Assembly (NCBI GenBank): GCA_964635065.1
Contig: CAZWMK010000018.1
Coordinates: 1-27,588, forward strand
DNA length: 27,588 bases
Direction of reading: 5' to 3'
DNA from: CAZWMK01 sp964635065
Lineage (GTDB): Bacteria > Pseudomonadota > Alphaproteobacteria > Sphingomonadales > Sphingomonadaceae
Under the pieces are notes generated by a model. The model saw only the letters and a list, made by a program, of their open reading frames with translations, did not search any database and had not been told where the DNA came from. A program made the translations under genes and the position numbers. Below, piece after piece: positions 8,465-16,435 of this stretch (positions are counted from its first letter, which is position 1; every line of letters starts with the position of its first letter).

Positions 8465-9238
8465 TCAGAAAAACTTGCCCGGCACCACGGGATGCGTGCT
8501 CGACAGACCGCCATCGACCGGGATCGCCTGCCCGTTGACATAGCTTGCCATGTCGGACGCCAGAAACAGGGCGACTTCGGCGACTTCGGCCGGCGTTGCG
8601 GCCCGCCGCAGCGGGTTCAGCTGGCCTAGCTTGTGACTTGATCCGCGCGCGCGGGCGCGGTCGAAGACATCTTGTGTCATGCCGGTTTCCGTCAGGCCGG
8701 GACACAGCGCGTTGACACGCACGCCCGTGCCACCCAACTGGTTTGCCGCCGTCTGCACCATCGAGATCGCGCTGGCCTTGCTCGCACTGTAGGGCATGCC
8801 CCCGGCACCGGAACGCAGCCCCGCAACCGATGCCGTCGCGATAATCGACCCCCGCCCCTGCGGCATCATCATGCGCGCGGCGGCCTGCATGGTCAAAAAT
8901 GTGCCCAGCACATTCACGCGCAACACTCGTTCCCAGTGCGCGGGCGTCAGATCGAGAAACGGCGTCAGATCGCCCAGAATGCCGGCATTGGCGAAGGCCA
9001 CGTCCAGCCCTGCCTCCGCCTGCGCGAGGGCATGCGCCAGCACCGCGCCATCGGTCACATCGCCGACGACAACGGCATGGCCCGTTCCCGTCAAACTGGC
9101 GTGCGTTTCAATGACGGCATCATCAAGATCGACAAGAACGAGCCGCGCACCGGCATCGGCGAAACGCTGTGCTGCCGCACGGCCAATGCCGCTGGCAGCT
9201 CCCGTCACCAATGCCGTCCGGCCTGCCAATAATGCCAT
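8465..9238 (-). CDS. SDR-family NAD(P)-dependent oxidoreductase
   Basis: The 257-residue classical short-chain dehydrogenase has the nucleotide motif TGAASGIG (12-19), NAG (84-86), and the catalytic set Asn109, Ser137, Tyr150 and Lys154 (YSASK). Asp37 at the end of the second beta strand suggests NAD rather than NADP. The C-terminus (PVDGG, then a PGKFF end) is typical. The start at 9238 has AAGGA six bases upstream; the frame stays open to 9286 but that extension lacks such support. The likely role is alcohol or hydroxyacyl oxidation in a catabolic pathway together with the EthD protein downstream. The substrate is not predictable. Confidence 0.92.
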   Translation of the reverse strand: MALLAGRTALVTGAASGIGRAAAQRFADAGARLVLVDLDDAVIETHASLTGTGHAVVVGDVTDGAVLAHALAQAEAGLDVAFANAGILGDLTPFLDLTPAHWERVLRVNVLGTFLTMQAAARMMMPQGRGSIIATASVAGLRSGAGGMPYSASKASAISMVQTAANQLGGTGVRVNALCPGLTETGMTQDVFDRARARGSSHKLGQLNPLRRAATPAEVAEVALFLASDMASYVNGQAIPVDGGLSSTHPVVPGKFF

Positions 9239-9398
9239 GTCACATCCTTTATCCGATGATCTGTCACAAACCATGTCGCGCACCATCCGGCGTTCGGCAA
9301 GTGACCTTTCCCATCATGGCAAATGGAATTGTTGCAGCATTGATGTCTCACAGGCATGAATGGCCTCGACGACATGCGTTCACATGGAGCCAACGAGC

Positions 9399-11120
9399 AT
9401 GGCAGATCATCCCCTTGCCGAATATCCATGGTTAGCCAGACTGCGCGACAGGGTGATGCCCTCTCTTCTTGCCATGCGGCATCAGATCGACAGGACGGGC
9501 CTTTTCCCCGATCTCAAGGGCGAATCCGGAAGCAAGCTGCGGCACAGCGTCATGGAGGAGGGGCAACTCAGCAAATCCTACATGCTGATGAGCGCGCTTT
9601 CGGCAGGGATTGCGACTCTTGGCCTGTTGCAGTCATCAACGGCTGTGGTCATCGGCGCCATGCTGATCTCGCCGCTGATGGGACCAATCGCCATGTTGGG
9701 CTTTGGCTTCGCCTCGCTTGACGGCCACCAGATCCGCGCTTCGGTCAAAGTCATTGCCATTGGTGCCCTCATCGGCATCCTGACCGGCATCCTCCTGACC
9801 TGGCTCAGCCCGATCCGAAACGCCACACCCGAAATCATCGCCCGCACCGAACCGACGCTGCTCGATCTGGCCGTCGCTTTCTTCTCTGGCATGGCGGGCG
9901 CTTATGCGACGGTGCAGCAAAAGGGCGTGACCGCCATCGGCGTTGCCATCGCCACTGCCTTGATGCCGCCGCTCGCCACCGTTGGCTATGGCATCGGCGT
10001 CGGCAACATGGCGTTCACCCTGGGCGCATTCCTGTTGTTCCTGACCAACCTTGCCGCCATTGCCTTTTCCTTCGCGCTGGTCGCCCGCCTCAGCGGTGCT
10101 GCGCGACCAATGGCGCGGGTCGAAATCACACCGCGCTACGTCATCGCCGGGCTGGTGGCGTTCACGGCACTGGCGACGCCGCTTGGCGTGACCTTGTACC
10201 GGGTGACGACCGAGGCAAAGGCACAGGCCACTGTGCGGCGCCTGCTGGCATCCGAACTCAATCTCCGTTCGGCCAATATTGCGCAGCTCGACGTCAGATG
10301 GTCGCTCTATGAACAACCTTCCGTCGATGCTGTCGTCGTGTCACCGCGCTATGTCAGCGATGCAGAACAGCGGCTGCGACGCAAGCTCGAGGCGGAATGG
10401 GGCGAAGAACCGCGAATCAGCCTGCAACAGGTGGTCGCTGCTGATATCGAGTCGCAGACACAGGCCATCGTCTCGGCCGCAGTCGAACGCTCAGCCGCCG
10501 GCATCGCACGCGACGTGCCACCACTCAGCGCCATTCACGCGGCCATGGGGCTTCCGACGCAAGCTGTCTGGACAAACCGCACCGAACGCATGGTGCATGT
10601 CGTGCCTTTTGCTGCCGATGGCTGGACACTGTCTGATTATCGCGCGATCGAACAAAGTGCCTCTGATGCAGGCGATGGCTGGCAAGTGCGCGTCGTGCCG
10701 CCTGTCGTGCCGCGACTGACTCTCCCGCTCATACTGACCAATGCCCCGCCAGAGCAGGCAGACATGCTACGAGACAGCATCTGGGCGCTAAGCCGCTGGA
10801 ATGTTCAGGGCATCCGCGTTGCCGGGACAGTCAACGGCAACAACACTTATGAGGATCAGGCCAAAGCCATGGCCATCGCCCGCTTCGTCGTCTCCGAACT
10901 GACACAGGCTGGCGTGATGGCAACGGCGGTTCTTGCCCCCGCGACCGATGCGCCCGCCCCTGTCGAAGGCGAGAACACCGAAGCGGACAGCGCGGAAACG
11001 CCGCCTTTTTCAGGTGTCGAGATCGAAGTTGTCCGTGCCCCCGTCAGCGCCCCGACGCCAGCACAGGCACCGGCTCAGGCACCAGCGCAACAGGCTCCCG
11101 CCCCCGGATCCGGGGGCTAA
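9399..11120 (+). CDS. DUF389 (TIGR00341-type) membrane protein
   Basis: The protein of about 573 residues matches the DUF389 family of integral membrane proteins with no established function. After a cytoplasmic N-terminus come about six hydrophobic segments between residues 55 and 270, including SSTAVVIGAMLISPLMGPIAM and GVAIATALMPPLATVGYGIGVGN, conserved-looking glycine/proline motifs. A long soluble C-terminal domain (about 270-530) is followed by a Pro-Ala-Gln tail repeat (PAQAPAQAPAQQ). The start at 9399 has GGAG upstream; ATGs at 9360 and 9384 are less well placed. It is transcribed away from the SDR operon; the 160-base gap (9239-9398) shows no other gene. Confidence 0.88.
   Translation: MADHPLAEYPWLARLRDRVMPSLLAMRHQIDRTGLFPDLKGESGSKLRHSVMEEGQLSKSYMLMSALSAGIATLGLLQSSTAVVIGAMLISPLMGPIAMLGFGFASLDGHQIRASVKVIAIGALIGILTGILLTWLSPIRNATPEIIARTEPTLLDLAVAFFSGMAGAYATVQQKGVTAIGVAIATALMPPLATVGYGIGVGNMAFTLGAFLLFLTNLAAIAFSFALVARLSGAARPMARVEITPRYVIAGLVAFTALATPLGVTLYRVTTEAKAQATVRRLLASELNLRSANIAQLDVRWSLYEQPSVDAVVVSPRYVSDAEQRLRRKLEAEWGEEPRISLQQVVAADIESQTQAIVSAAVERSAAGIARDVPPLSAIHAAMGLPTQAVWTNRTERMVHVVPFAADGWTLSDYRAIEQSASDAGDGWQVRVVPPVVPRLTLPLILTNAPPEQADMLRDSIWALSRWNVQGIRVAGTVNGNNTYEDQAKAMAIARFVVSELTQAGVMATAVLAPATDAPAPVEGENTEADSAETPPFSGVEIEVVRAPVSAPTPAQAPAQAPAQQAPAPGSGG
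11100..11117. terminator. 18-bp perfect palindrome at the DUF389 gene end
   Basis: GCCCCCGGATCCGGGGGC is fully self-complementary and directly abuts the TAA stop at 11118. The convergent DUF2834 gene ends three bases further on. It may serve as a shared transcript-end structure for both strands, but no U-tract is present. Confidence 0.45.
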
Positions 11121-11122
11121 AT

Positions 11123-11452
11123 CTAGGTCAGGTTCGGTCTGCTGCGATGCCGCTCGCGCATCCAGAGGAACAAGGGCAGACCGGACGACACCCCGAAAAT
11201 GGCGCATGCGACAATCGGGCGCCAAAGTCCGGCGATCCCGCAACGCCGGCCTTCAATCAGGATAAAGGCAAGCAGCGCAAACGCCGCGACAATGACGTCC
11301 CAGCCAAAATAGGCGCCCACAGGGTTTGAAAAGAGGTCAGCATAAAATAATCTGACATCAAGGCCATTCTCTACCAGCCATGGCCAGAATGCCGAGATAG
11401 GCAGGATCGTCCCGATCACTGCCAGTCCCAGATAAAGACGCTCTGCTTTCAT
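11123..11452 (-). CDS. DUF2834 small membrane protein
   Basis: The 109-residue protein resembles DUF2834. It starts MKAERLYLGLAVIGTILP, continues with FWPWLVENGLDVRLFYADLFSNPVGAYFGWDV in a family-like loop, and has EGRR after the second membrane helix. Three hydrophobic segments are visible (about 5-25, 50-68, 78-97). The family has no known function. The ATG at 11452 is preceded on the minus strand by twelve consecutive G bases ending three bases before it; this takes the place of a ribosome binding site. Its stop is separated by two bases from the stop of the convergent DUF389 gene. Confidence 0.85.
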   Translation of the reverse strand: MKAERLYLGLAVIGTILPISAFWPWLVENGLDVRLFYADLFSNPVGAYFGWDVIVAAFALLAFILIEGRRCGIAGLWRPIVACAIFGVSSGLPLFLWMRERHRSRPNLT

Positions 11453-11455
11453 GCG

Positions 11456-11467
11456 CCCCCCCCCCCC
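11456..11467. repeat. G12 homopolymer against the DUF2834 start codon
   Basis: Twelve consecutive C bases on the plus strand (G on the coding strand) end three bases before the DUF2834 ATG. Such tracts slip readily, which would alter ribosome binding-site spacing. The exact length may also be a sequencing error. Confidence 0.9.
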
Positions 11468-11487
11468 TGCAAGACAGACGATCCCTG

Positions 11488-11511
11488 GAGGCCATGGCGA
11501 AACATGGCCTC
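11488..11511. promoter_or_regulatory. Perfect hairpin in the DUF2834 leader
   Basis: GAGGCCATG (11488-11496) and CATGGCCTC (11503-11511) are 9-bp perfect arms around a six-base loop. It lies about 35 bases upstream of the DUF2834 start on the minus strand, with the G12 tract between. It could be an operator or a leader structure. Confidence 0.45.
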
Positions 11512-11548
11512 AACGCACGCACCGCAACAGGCCAAACTGGAATTGACG

Positions 11549-11582
11549 AAAAAACGCAGACAGGACGCATGCCGAGCGCCTG
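11549..11582 (-). terminator. Candidate terminator of tRNA-Thr
   Basis: On the minus strand, CAGGCGC pairs with GCGTCCTG (one bulge) just downstream of the tRNA-Thr gene, and a T6 run follows after six bases. The spacing to the T-run is longer than ideal. Confidence 0.4.
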
Positions 11583-11590
11583 ATTGAATA

Positions 11591-11666
11591 TGGTGCCGAG
11601 TGTCGGACTCGAACCGACGACCTACCGCTTACAAGGCGGTTGCTCTACCAGCTGAGCTAACTCGGC
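11591..11666 (-). tRNA. tRNA-Thr (anticodon TGT)
   Basis: The 76-nt minus-strand cloverleaf has a perfectly paired acceptor GCCGAGT/ACTCGGC, discriminator A and encoded CCA. The D arm is GCTCAGCTGGTAGAGC. The anticodon stem ACCGC/GCGGT encloses CTTGTAA, giving TGT for threonine. The T arm is GTCGGTTCGAGTCCGAC. Confidence 0.97.
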
Positions 11667-11792
11667 CGCGCTTGGGTTTCGCCTAGCGCAGTGATCCCGA
11701 CACGTAAAGGGTGGAGATGCCAGAACCTGCCGCTTTGATGCTTTTGGGGAGGGATTGCAGCGGGTTCACATTCGGCATCGCCACCCTCTGGT

Positions 11793-11829
11793 GCGGCGGC
11801 CGGGAGCCACGAAGGCTTCCGACCGCCGC
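11793..11829 (-). terminator. Strong hairpin downstream of the TerC-family gene
   Basis: Two 16-base arms (11793-11808 and 11814-11829) pair with one mismatch and one G-U pair around a five-base loop, starting 15 bases after the TerC stop codon. There is no U-tract on the minus strand, so it may be a 3' stabilising or Rho-associated structure rather than a classical terminator. The 11667-11844 gap holds no gene. Confidence 0.5.
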
Positions 11830-11844
11830 GCTTTATCGGAACGA

Positions 11845-12837
11845 TCAACCGTGCGAACCAAGCGAAGGCTTGTCCTCGCCGCGGGTTTTCCACAACGACC
11901 AGGCCACGCCCGTGCCAAGTATGGCAAGGGTGATGCCAAGCGAGACAGCCGGCGGGATTTTTGCCAGACCCAGTGCGTCGGCCAGGAAGATCTTCGAACC
12001 GATGAAGACCAGAAGCAGGCTGAGCGCATATTTCAGATAGTGGAATCGGGCAATGATCGCAGCCAGCGCGAAATACAGCGCGCGCAGGCCAAGGATTGCA
12101 AAGATGTTCGACGTGTAGACCAGGAACGGATCGGTGGTGATGGCGAAGATCGCGGGGACCGAATCGACCGCGAAGATGATGTCTGCCATCTCGACCATGA
12201 TCAGCGTCAGAAAGAGCGGGGTCATGAACCACACCATCCTGCCCGTACGCGCATCCCGCGCCTTCACGAAGAAATCATGGCCGTGCAGCGTATCTGTCAC
12301 ACGGCAGTGCCGCCGGATCCAGGCCAGTACCGGTGAAGAACCGATGTCATATTCAGCCTCGGCTGTCCGCCACATCTTGATGCCGGTGAGGATCAGGAAG
12401 GCGGCGAAAATATAGAGCACCCAGCTGAATTCGGAGACGAGCGCCGCCCCCACGCCAATCATGATGGCGCGCAGCACGATGACGCCCAGAATGCCCCAGA
12501 ACAAAACCCGGTGCTGGTAGATTCTGGGAATGGCGAAATAGGAGAAAATCATTGCGATGACGAAGACATTGTCCATCGCCAGGCTTTTTTCGACGACGAA
12601 GCCGGTGACATAGGCCAGCGCCGCAGCCTCTCCAAGCTGCCACCACACCCAGCCGCCAAAGGCGAGGCCAAGGCTGATGTAAAAAGCGGAAAGCGCGAGG
12701 CTCTCACGCACGCCGATTTCGTGATCCGTGCGATGAAACACGCCAAGGTCAAGCGCCAGAAGCGCGATGACAACGGCCATGAAGCCCAGCCACATCCACA
12801 GCGGCTTGCCCAGCCAGATCAGGTCAAGGAGTTCCAT
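11845..12837 (-). CDS. TerC/Alx-family integral membrane protein
   Basis: The 330-residue protein has about nine membrane segments. It carries two TerC-type acidic motifs, VEKSLAMDNVFV (about residue 83) and MVEMADIIFAVDSVPAI (about residue 218). They resemble the conserved metal-related motifs of the TerC/Alx family, members of which are linked to manganese export and tellurite resistance. The length and the HRTDHEIGVRESL segment near residue 35 fit the Alx branch. A GGGGGG run precedes the ATG by four bases. It lies 14 bases downstream of a YdcH-like small gene and is probably co-transcribed with it. I could not recognise a yybP-ykoY manganese riboswitch in the upstream sequence. Confidence 0.92.
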   Translation of the reverse strand: MELLDLIWLGKPLWMWLGFMAVVIALLALDLGVFHRTDHEIGVRESLALSAFYISLGLAFGGWVWWQLGEAAALAYVTGFVVEKSLAMDNVFVIAMIFSYFAIPRIYQHRVLFWGILGVIVLRAIMIGVGAALVSEFSWVLYIFAAFLILTGIKMWRTAEAEYDIGSSPVLAWIRRHCRVTDTLHGHDFFVKARDARTGRMVWFMTPLFLTLIMVEMADIIFAVDSVPAIFAITTDPFLVYTSNIFAILGLRALYFALAAIIARFHYLKYALSLLLVFIGSKIFLADALGLAKIPPAVSLGITLAILGTGVAWSLWKTRGEDKPSLGSHG

Positions 12838-12851
12838 GAATCCCCCCTGGC

Positions 12852-13031
12852 TCAGGCCGCGACCGGCGCAGTGGCCGCAAAGCGGGTCGCCAGCCTGTAC
12901 TGAACGACAAGCTTCAGCTTCTTCAACCGCAGCAGGCGCATGCCGCTCGGCCTGTGCCGCGAAAGTTCGTGACGGATGGCATCGTCAAGACGATGCAAAA
13001 TCAGATGTAACCGAAACAGGACATGAGACAT
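12852..13031 (-). CDS. YdcH/DUF465-like small protein
   Basis: This 59-residue frame reads MSHVLFRLHLILHRLDDA, then IRHELSRHRPSGMRLLRL, then KKLKLVVQYRLATRF and an alanine-rich end. It resembles the YdcH/DUF465 family, short helical basic proteins whose signature is a HxRLDxxIR-like first helix and a RLxRLKKLKLxxKDRL-like second helix. The ATG has GGAGAG five bases upstream, an excellent ribosome binding site. The stop is 14 bases before the TerC start, which indicates an operon. Its function is unknown. The family match is by eye, but the ribosome binding site, coding character and spacing make a real gene likely. Confidence 0.72.
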   Translation of the reverse strand: MSHVLFRLHLILHRLDDAIRHELSRHRPSGMRLLRLKKLKLVVQYRLATRFAATAPVAA

Positions 13032-13043
13032 GGCCGCTCTCCA

Positions 13044-13064
13044 ATCGATGATGTTGGCATCGAT
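13044..13064. promoter_or_regulatory. Inverted repeat just upstream of the YdcH-like gene
   Basis: ATCGATG (13044-13050) and CATCGAT (13058-13064) are perfect 7-bp arms with a seven-base loop. The repeat ends directly before the ribosome binding site of the small gene on the minus strand, so it could be an operator or an mRNA hairpin that limits translation. The rest of 13032-13234 shows no gene. Confidence 0.35.
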
Positions 13065-13234
13065 CGGGCAACCCGGATGAAGTGGCGTCTGCTACGCATG
13101 GACCCTGCACCGAGCTTGCCCGATGCGGTCCGACATCACGGCAATCAAAAGATCACACCGTCAGAGGGGCCCGGCCCGCATCCTGCACGTAAAAACGGAC
13201 AGCCCTGCCTTCAAGGGGTTGAAGCGAAAAATTT

Positions 13235-13924
13235 TCAGCCCAAGTCAACCGCGAAATCCGCGGCAGCCGCCACAGCCGCCGCCTGGCCAGCCGCATTGCC
13301 AAGGGATAGGGCTGTCATGACGAGGGTGACCTTCATGCCCCGCGCCAGTTCCGCCACATCGATCCGGCCCGCTGCCCAATCCCCGGTCAGCCCCCACTGG
13401 GTGTTGGCGAACCCCCGCTCGACATCGTCACGTGGCAACAATGCCAGCCGCGCGGCATCGGCTTCGTCCGAACGCAGCCAGGCATTCAGGATCATCACCG
13501 GCATGGCGCGCAGCGAGGCGACAATCTTGGGATTGGTGCGCGGCGAAAAATACATCATCACTCCGGTGCGCGACCAGCCCGGCACCTTTGCGATTTCTTC
13601 GGCCACGGCGTCGATCATCGCCAGCGCCTCGGCCAGTCGCAGCGCCTCGCCCTTTTGCACGAATGTCTCGGCAAACAGTGATCGGTAATGCACGGCCACC
13701 GCCTGCGCCACCACGCCGTCACGGTCGTTGAAGGCGTTGTAGATCGTCCGGGTGGCGACACCGGCGCGCGTGGCCAGTTCGGTCAGGCTGAAATCATCGC
13801 CTTCGCGCTCAGCGATCAGTTGCCATGCTTCGGCCAATATGCGGTCGCGGCGCTGGTCGAAGGTACGCGCGTAGGGGCGCTTGCGTTTCTGCGCAGCTTC
13901 GGCTCTGGCAGCAACGACAGTCAT
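13235..13924 (-). CDS. TetR-family transcriptional regulator
   Basis: The 229-residue protein has an N-terminal TetR DNA-binding domain (about 20-70; DDFSLTELATRAGVATRTIYNAFNDRDGVV) and a divergent helical ligand domain. The start at 13924 (MTVVAARAEA) has only a weak AAAGG upstream. The same frame stays open far upstream, antisense to the Rieske gene, which is coincidental. It is transcribed divergently from the Rieske-reductase operon across a 204-base gap, the standard arrangement for a TetR repressor that controls its neighbour and itself. The inducer is probably a pathway substrate or product; this is inference. Confidence 0.9.
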   Translation of the reverse strand: MTVVAARAEAAQKRKRPYARTFDQRRDRILAEAWQLIAEREGDDFSLTELATRAGVATRTIYNAFNDRDGVVAQAVAVHYRSLFAETFVQKGEALRLAEALAMIDAVAEEIAKVPGWSRTGVMMYFSPRTNPKIVASLRAMPVMILNAWLRSDEADAARLALLPRDDVERGFANTQWGLTGDWAAGRIDVAELARGMKVTLVMTALSLGNAAGQAAAVAAAADFAVDLG

Positions 13925-13990
13925 CGGCGGCCTTTCATCGGGGTATAGAGGACGGCCGGTTTGGCAATGCCGGCCGCCTAGGTCAACAAC

Positions 13991-14004
13991 TGTTACAAAT
14001 AACA
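13991..14004. promoter_or_regulatory. Candidate TetR operator
   Basis: TGTTACAAATAACA is a perfect inverted repeat (5-bp arms, four-base centre) in the TetR-Rieske divergent region. A TTGACA at 14035-14040, a good -35 towards the Rieske gene, is followed by a second repeat GTGCG-N5-CGCAC (14041-14055). I found no convincing -10 for it. The position suggests repressor binding but is not proof. Confidence 0.4.
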
Positions 14005-14128
14005 TGCTGTATTTGCATTGTCCTGCAATTTTAATTGACAGTGCGCGCCACGCACAGGCAGTTTTGTCGGCATATGACGGGCTGTGCCGGATGGACATGC
14101 CGGACGTTCCCGCTTGGGAGGATGCGAG

Positions 14129-15355
14129 ATGAAAGCTGCAACAGCGGCGGCGATTGCCGACAGAATCCAGTATGAACTGAACCGGGATTTCCACCCCGAA
14201 GGCGTCCCTACCCTGCCCGAAATTCCGGGTGGTCGCTATACGAGCGAAGAATTCTACCAGCTGGAAACGGAACATATCTGGGGCAAGAGCTGGCTTGTCG
14301 CCGGTCGGGCCGAGGAAATTCCCCAGCGCGGCAATTACATGCTGTTCGAACGCGTTGGAAAATCGGTGATCATCACGCGCGGCGCCGATGGCGAAATCCG
14401 CGCTTTCCATAACACATGCCGCCATCGCGGCGCGCCGATCGCAACCGAATGCAAGGGCAAATCGAACCTGCTGGTCTGCCGCTATCACAGCTGGTCTTAC
14501 GATCTTGAAGGCCGCCTGATCCGCGTACCGGAAGAACATGATTTCGGCGATTTCGACAAAGCAGCGCGCGGCCTTCTGCCTGTCCGCTGCGAAATCTGGG
14601 GCGGCTGGATCTTCGTCAATTTCGACCCTGACGCAAAGCCGCTCATCGAAGACCTTGGCCAGCTCGTCGAGGATCTGGCGCCGATGGACATGGCCAATCT
14701 GCGCGTGAAAGGCCGGTTGCACTACAAGATCAGCTGCAACTGGAAGGCTGCACTCGATGCCTTCCTCGAAGCCTATCATGTGAAATCCATCCATCCGCAG
14801 ACGGTTGCCGTTCTGCTCGATGGCAAGGGCACGGCGATTTCGATGTTCAAGGGCGGCCACACGCGCATGGCGTTGCCGAAGAAGCTGAACGCCACCGGCG
14901 GCACCTGGGGCACCGACGATGTCGAACGCTATGATATCGAAAGCGTGCCGCCCGTATTCCGCGAAAACAACTGCGCCTATGGCGTGTTTCCGAACTTCGT
15001 CTCGCCGTTCGATTCCGGCGGTTTTCCTTTCGTCACCTTCTGGCCGACCGGCCTTGGCACCTGCGAGTGCGAACTGATCTTCGTCGGCGCCGGTCCTGAA
15101 GAGGATACGGCGGAAAGCTCGGAATACTGGAAAACCTTTGTCGCCAATTACGACAAGATCCAGATGGAGGATTTCCAGTTTCTCGAAGGTATCCAGAAGT
15201 CGCTTGATTCCGGTGCTTTCACCGGGATGATGCTGTGCTGGCAGGAACGCCGGATCTACTGGATGCACGAGGAATTCGATCGCCGAATCGGTATCGAGCG
15301 CATTCCGGAAGATCTGCGCGTCAAACAGCTCCTCACGCCCTTCGTCGAGGGCTGA
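14129..15355 (+). CDS. Rieske non-heme iron oxygenase, alpha subunit (first)
   Basis: The 408-residue protein has a complete Rieske [2Fe-2S] motif, Cys97-x-His99 and Cys117-x2-His120 (CRHRG...CRYHSW). It also has a mononuclear iron site with His217 and His222 in EAYHVKSIHP and probably Asp348 (QMEDFQFLEG) as third ligand. These enzymes hydroxylate or demethylate organic substrates with O2 and electrons from a reductase, often through a ferredoxin. No beta subunit, ferredoxin or reductase is encoded nearby, so it may be a homomeric alpha-only type using shared partners. The start at 14129 has GGGAGG eight bases upstream. It is 38 bases ahead of the reductase gene and divergent from tetR. Confidence 0.93.
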   Translation: MKAATAAAIADRIQYELNRDFHPEGVPTLPEIPGGRYTSEEFYQLETEHIWGKSWLVAGRAEEIPQRGNYMLFERVGKSVIITRGADGEIRAFHNTCRHRGAPIATECKGKSNLLVCRYHSWSYDLEGRLIRVPEEHDFGDFDKAARGLLPVRCEIWGGWIFVNFDPDAKPLIEDLGQLVEDLAPMDMANLRVKGRLHYKISCNWKAALDAFLEAYHVKSIHPQTVAVLLDGKGTAISMFKGGHTRMALPKKLNATGGTWGTDDVERYDIESVPPVFRENNCAYGVFPNFVSPFDSGGFPFVTFWPTGLGTCECELIFVGAGPEEDTAESSEYWKTFVANYDKIQMEDFQFLEGIQKSLDSGAFTGMMLCWQERRIYWMHEEFDRRIGIERIPEDLRVKQLLTPFVEG

Positions 15356-15393
15356 CCGCACTAAACAACAAGAATCGGGGAGGGATAACGCGC

Positions 15394-16428
15394 ATGAAAT
15401 CGCGTCAATGGCTGTTGAAGCGTGAGCCGCAAGGCGAGATGTCGGCAGATGATTTCACCTGCCGCGAGATCGAACTGGACCCGGCGGGGCTGAAGGATGG
15501 CGAACTGCTTGTCCGTCACCTCGCCTTTCTCTGTACGCCCGCAATGCGCGGCTGGATGAGTTCGAACCGAAGCAAGTTCACGCCCGCGATCAATCCCGGT
15601 GATCCGATCATCGCCTTTGCCGGGTCGGTCGTCGAAGCGTCGCGCCACCCCGATTTTCCGGTCGGCGCGCGCATCACCTGTTTCGGTGCATGGCAGGAAC
15701 GGCAGATCATCAACCCCGCGCTGTGCGAAGGCCGCCGTGTCGCCGACGATACCACGCTGATCGAAGCCGTCGGTGTGCTCAGTATGAACATGATGACCGG
15801 CTATTTCGGCCTGACCCGCATCGGCCAGCCGAAGGTCGGCGACACGCTGGTGGTCTCTGGCGCGGCCGGCTCGACCGGATCCGCCGTGATGCAGATCGGC
15901 AAGATCCTCGGCTGCCGCACCATCGGCATCGCGGGCGGCAAAGCCAAATGCGACTGGCTGCGCGAAACCTGCCAGGCGGACGCCGTCATCGATTATAAAT
16001 CCGAAGACGTCAGCGCCCGCCTTGCCGAACTTTGCCCGAACGGCGTGGACATCTTCTACGACAATGTCGGCGGCGACATCCTGCAGGCGGTGGTCGACAA
16101 TATCGCCAAATTCGGCCGGATCATCCTGTGCGGCCAGATTGCGGGCTATGACAGCACCGCCCCGTCGCCCGGCCCGAAGAACATGATGCAACTGGTCTAT
16201 GGCAGCGTGAAGATGCAGGGCTTCCTGATGCACGACTATGTCGCCGACTGGCCAGAAGCCATCGCCACCCTGTCGGGGTGGCTGCGTGAAGGCCGCATCC
16301 AGCACCGAGAGGATATCCGCGAGGGTTTCGAGAATATCCCCGACATCTATGCCGCCCTCTTCCACGGCGACAACAACGGCACGCTGATCGCCATCACCGA
16401 CAAAACCGCACTCGACAAGGTGGCTTAG
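15394..16428 (+). CDS. Medium-chain NADP-dependent oxidoreductase (enone reductase type)
   Basis: The 344-residue zinc-independent medium-chain reductase resembles the leukotriene B4 dehydrogenase/curcumin reductase branch. Features are an N-terminal GroES-like fold, LCTPAMRGWMS in the substrate-site region, the Rossmann motif VVSGAAGSTGSAVMQIGKILG (about 149-169), AGGKAKCDWL for the NADP phosphate, and FYDNVGGDIL. No structural zinc cysteines are present. It probably reduces an alpha-beta double bond of a ketone or aldehyde. The start has GGGGAGGG about ten bases upstream. It is the second gene of the TetR-linked operon and converges on the photolyase gene with seven bases between stops. Confidence 0.9.
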   Translation: MKSRQWLLKREPQGEMSADDFTCREIELDPAGLKDGELLVRHLAFLCTPAMRGWMSSNRSKFTPAINPGDPIIAFAGSVVEASRHPDFPVGARITCFGAWQERQIINPALCEGRRVADDTTLIEAVGVLSMNMMTGYFGLTRIGQPKVGDTLVVSGAAGSTGSAVMQIGKILGCRTIGIAGGKAKCDWLRETCQADAVIDYKSEDVSARLAELCPNGVDIFYDNVGGDILQAVVDNIAKFGRIILCGQIAGYDSTAPSPGPKNMMQLVYGSVKMQGFLMHDYVADWPEAIATLSGWLREGRIQHREDIREGFENIPDIYAALFHGDNNGTLIAITDKTALDKVA

Positions 16429-16435
16429 CAGACGT

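Noticed and set aside
12838..13234. yybP-ykoY manganese riboswitch upstream of the TerC/Alx gene
   Set aside because: The conserved core of that riboswitch could not be found; the space directly upstream is occupied by the YdcH-like gene.
13925..15361. Open minus-strand frame continuing upstream of TetR, antisense to the first Rieske gene (would give a 708-residue protein)
   Set aside because: The extension has no family character, no ribosome binding site and lies opposite a well-supported gene; it is a by-product of GC-rich codon bias. The TetR domain fits a start at 13924.
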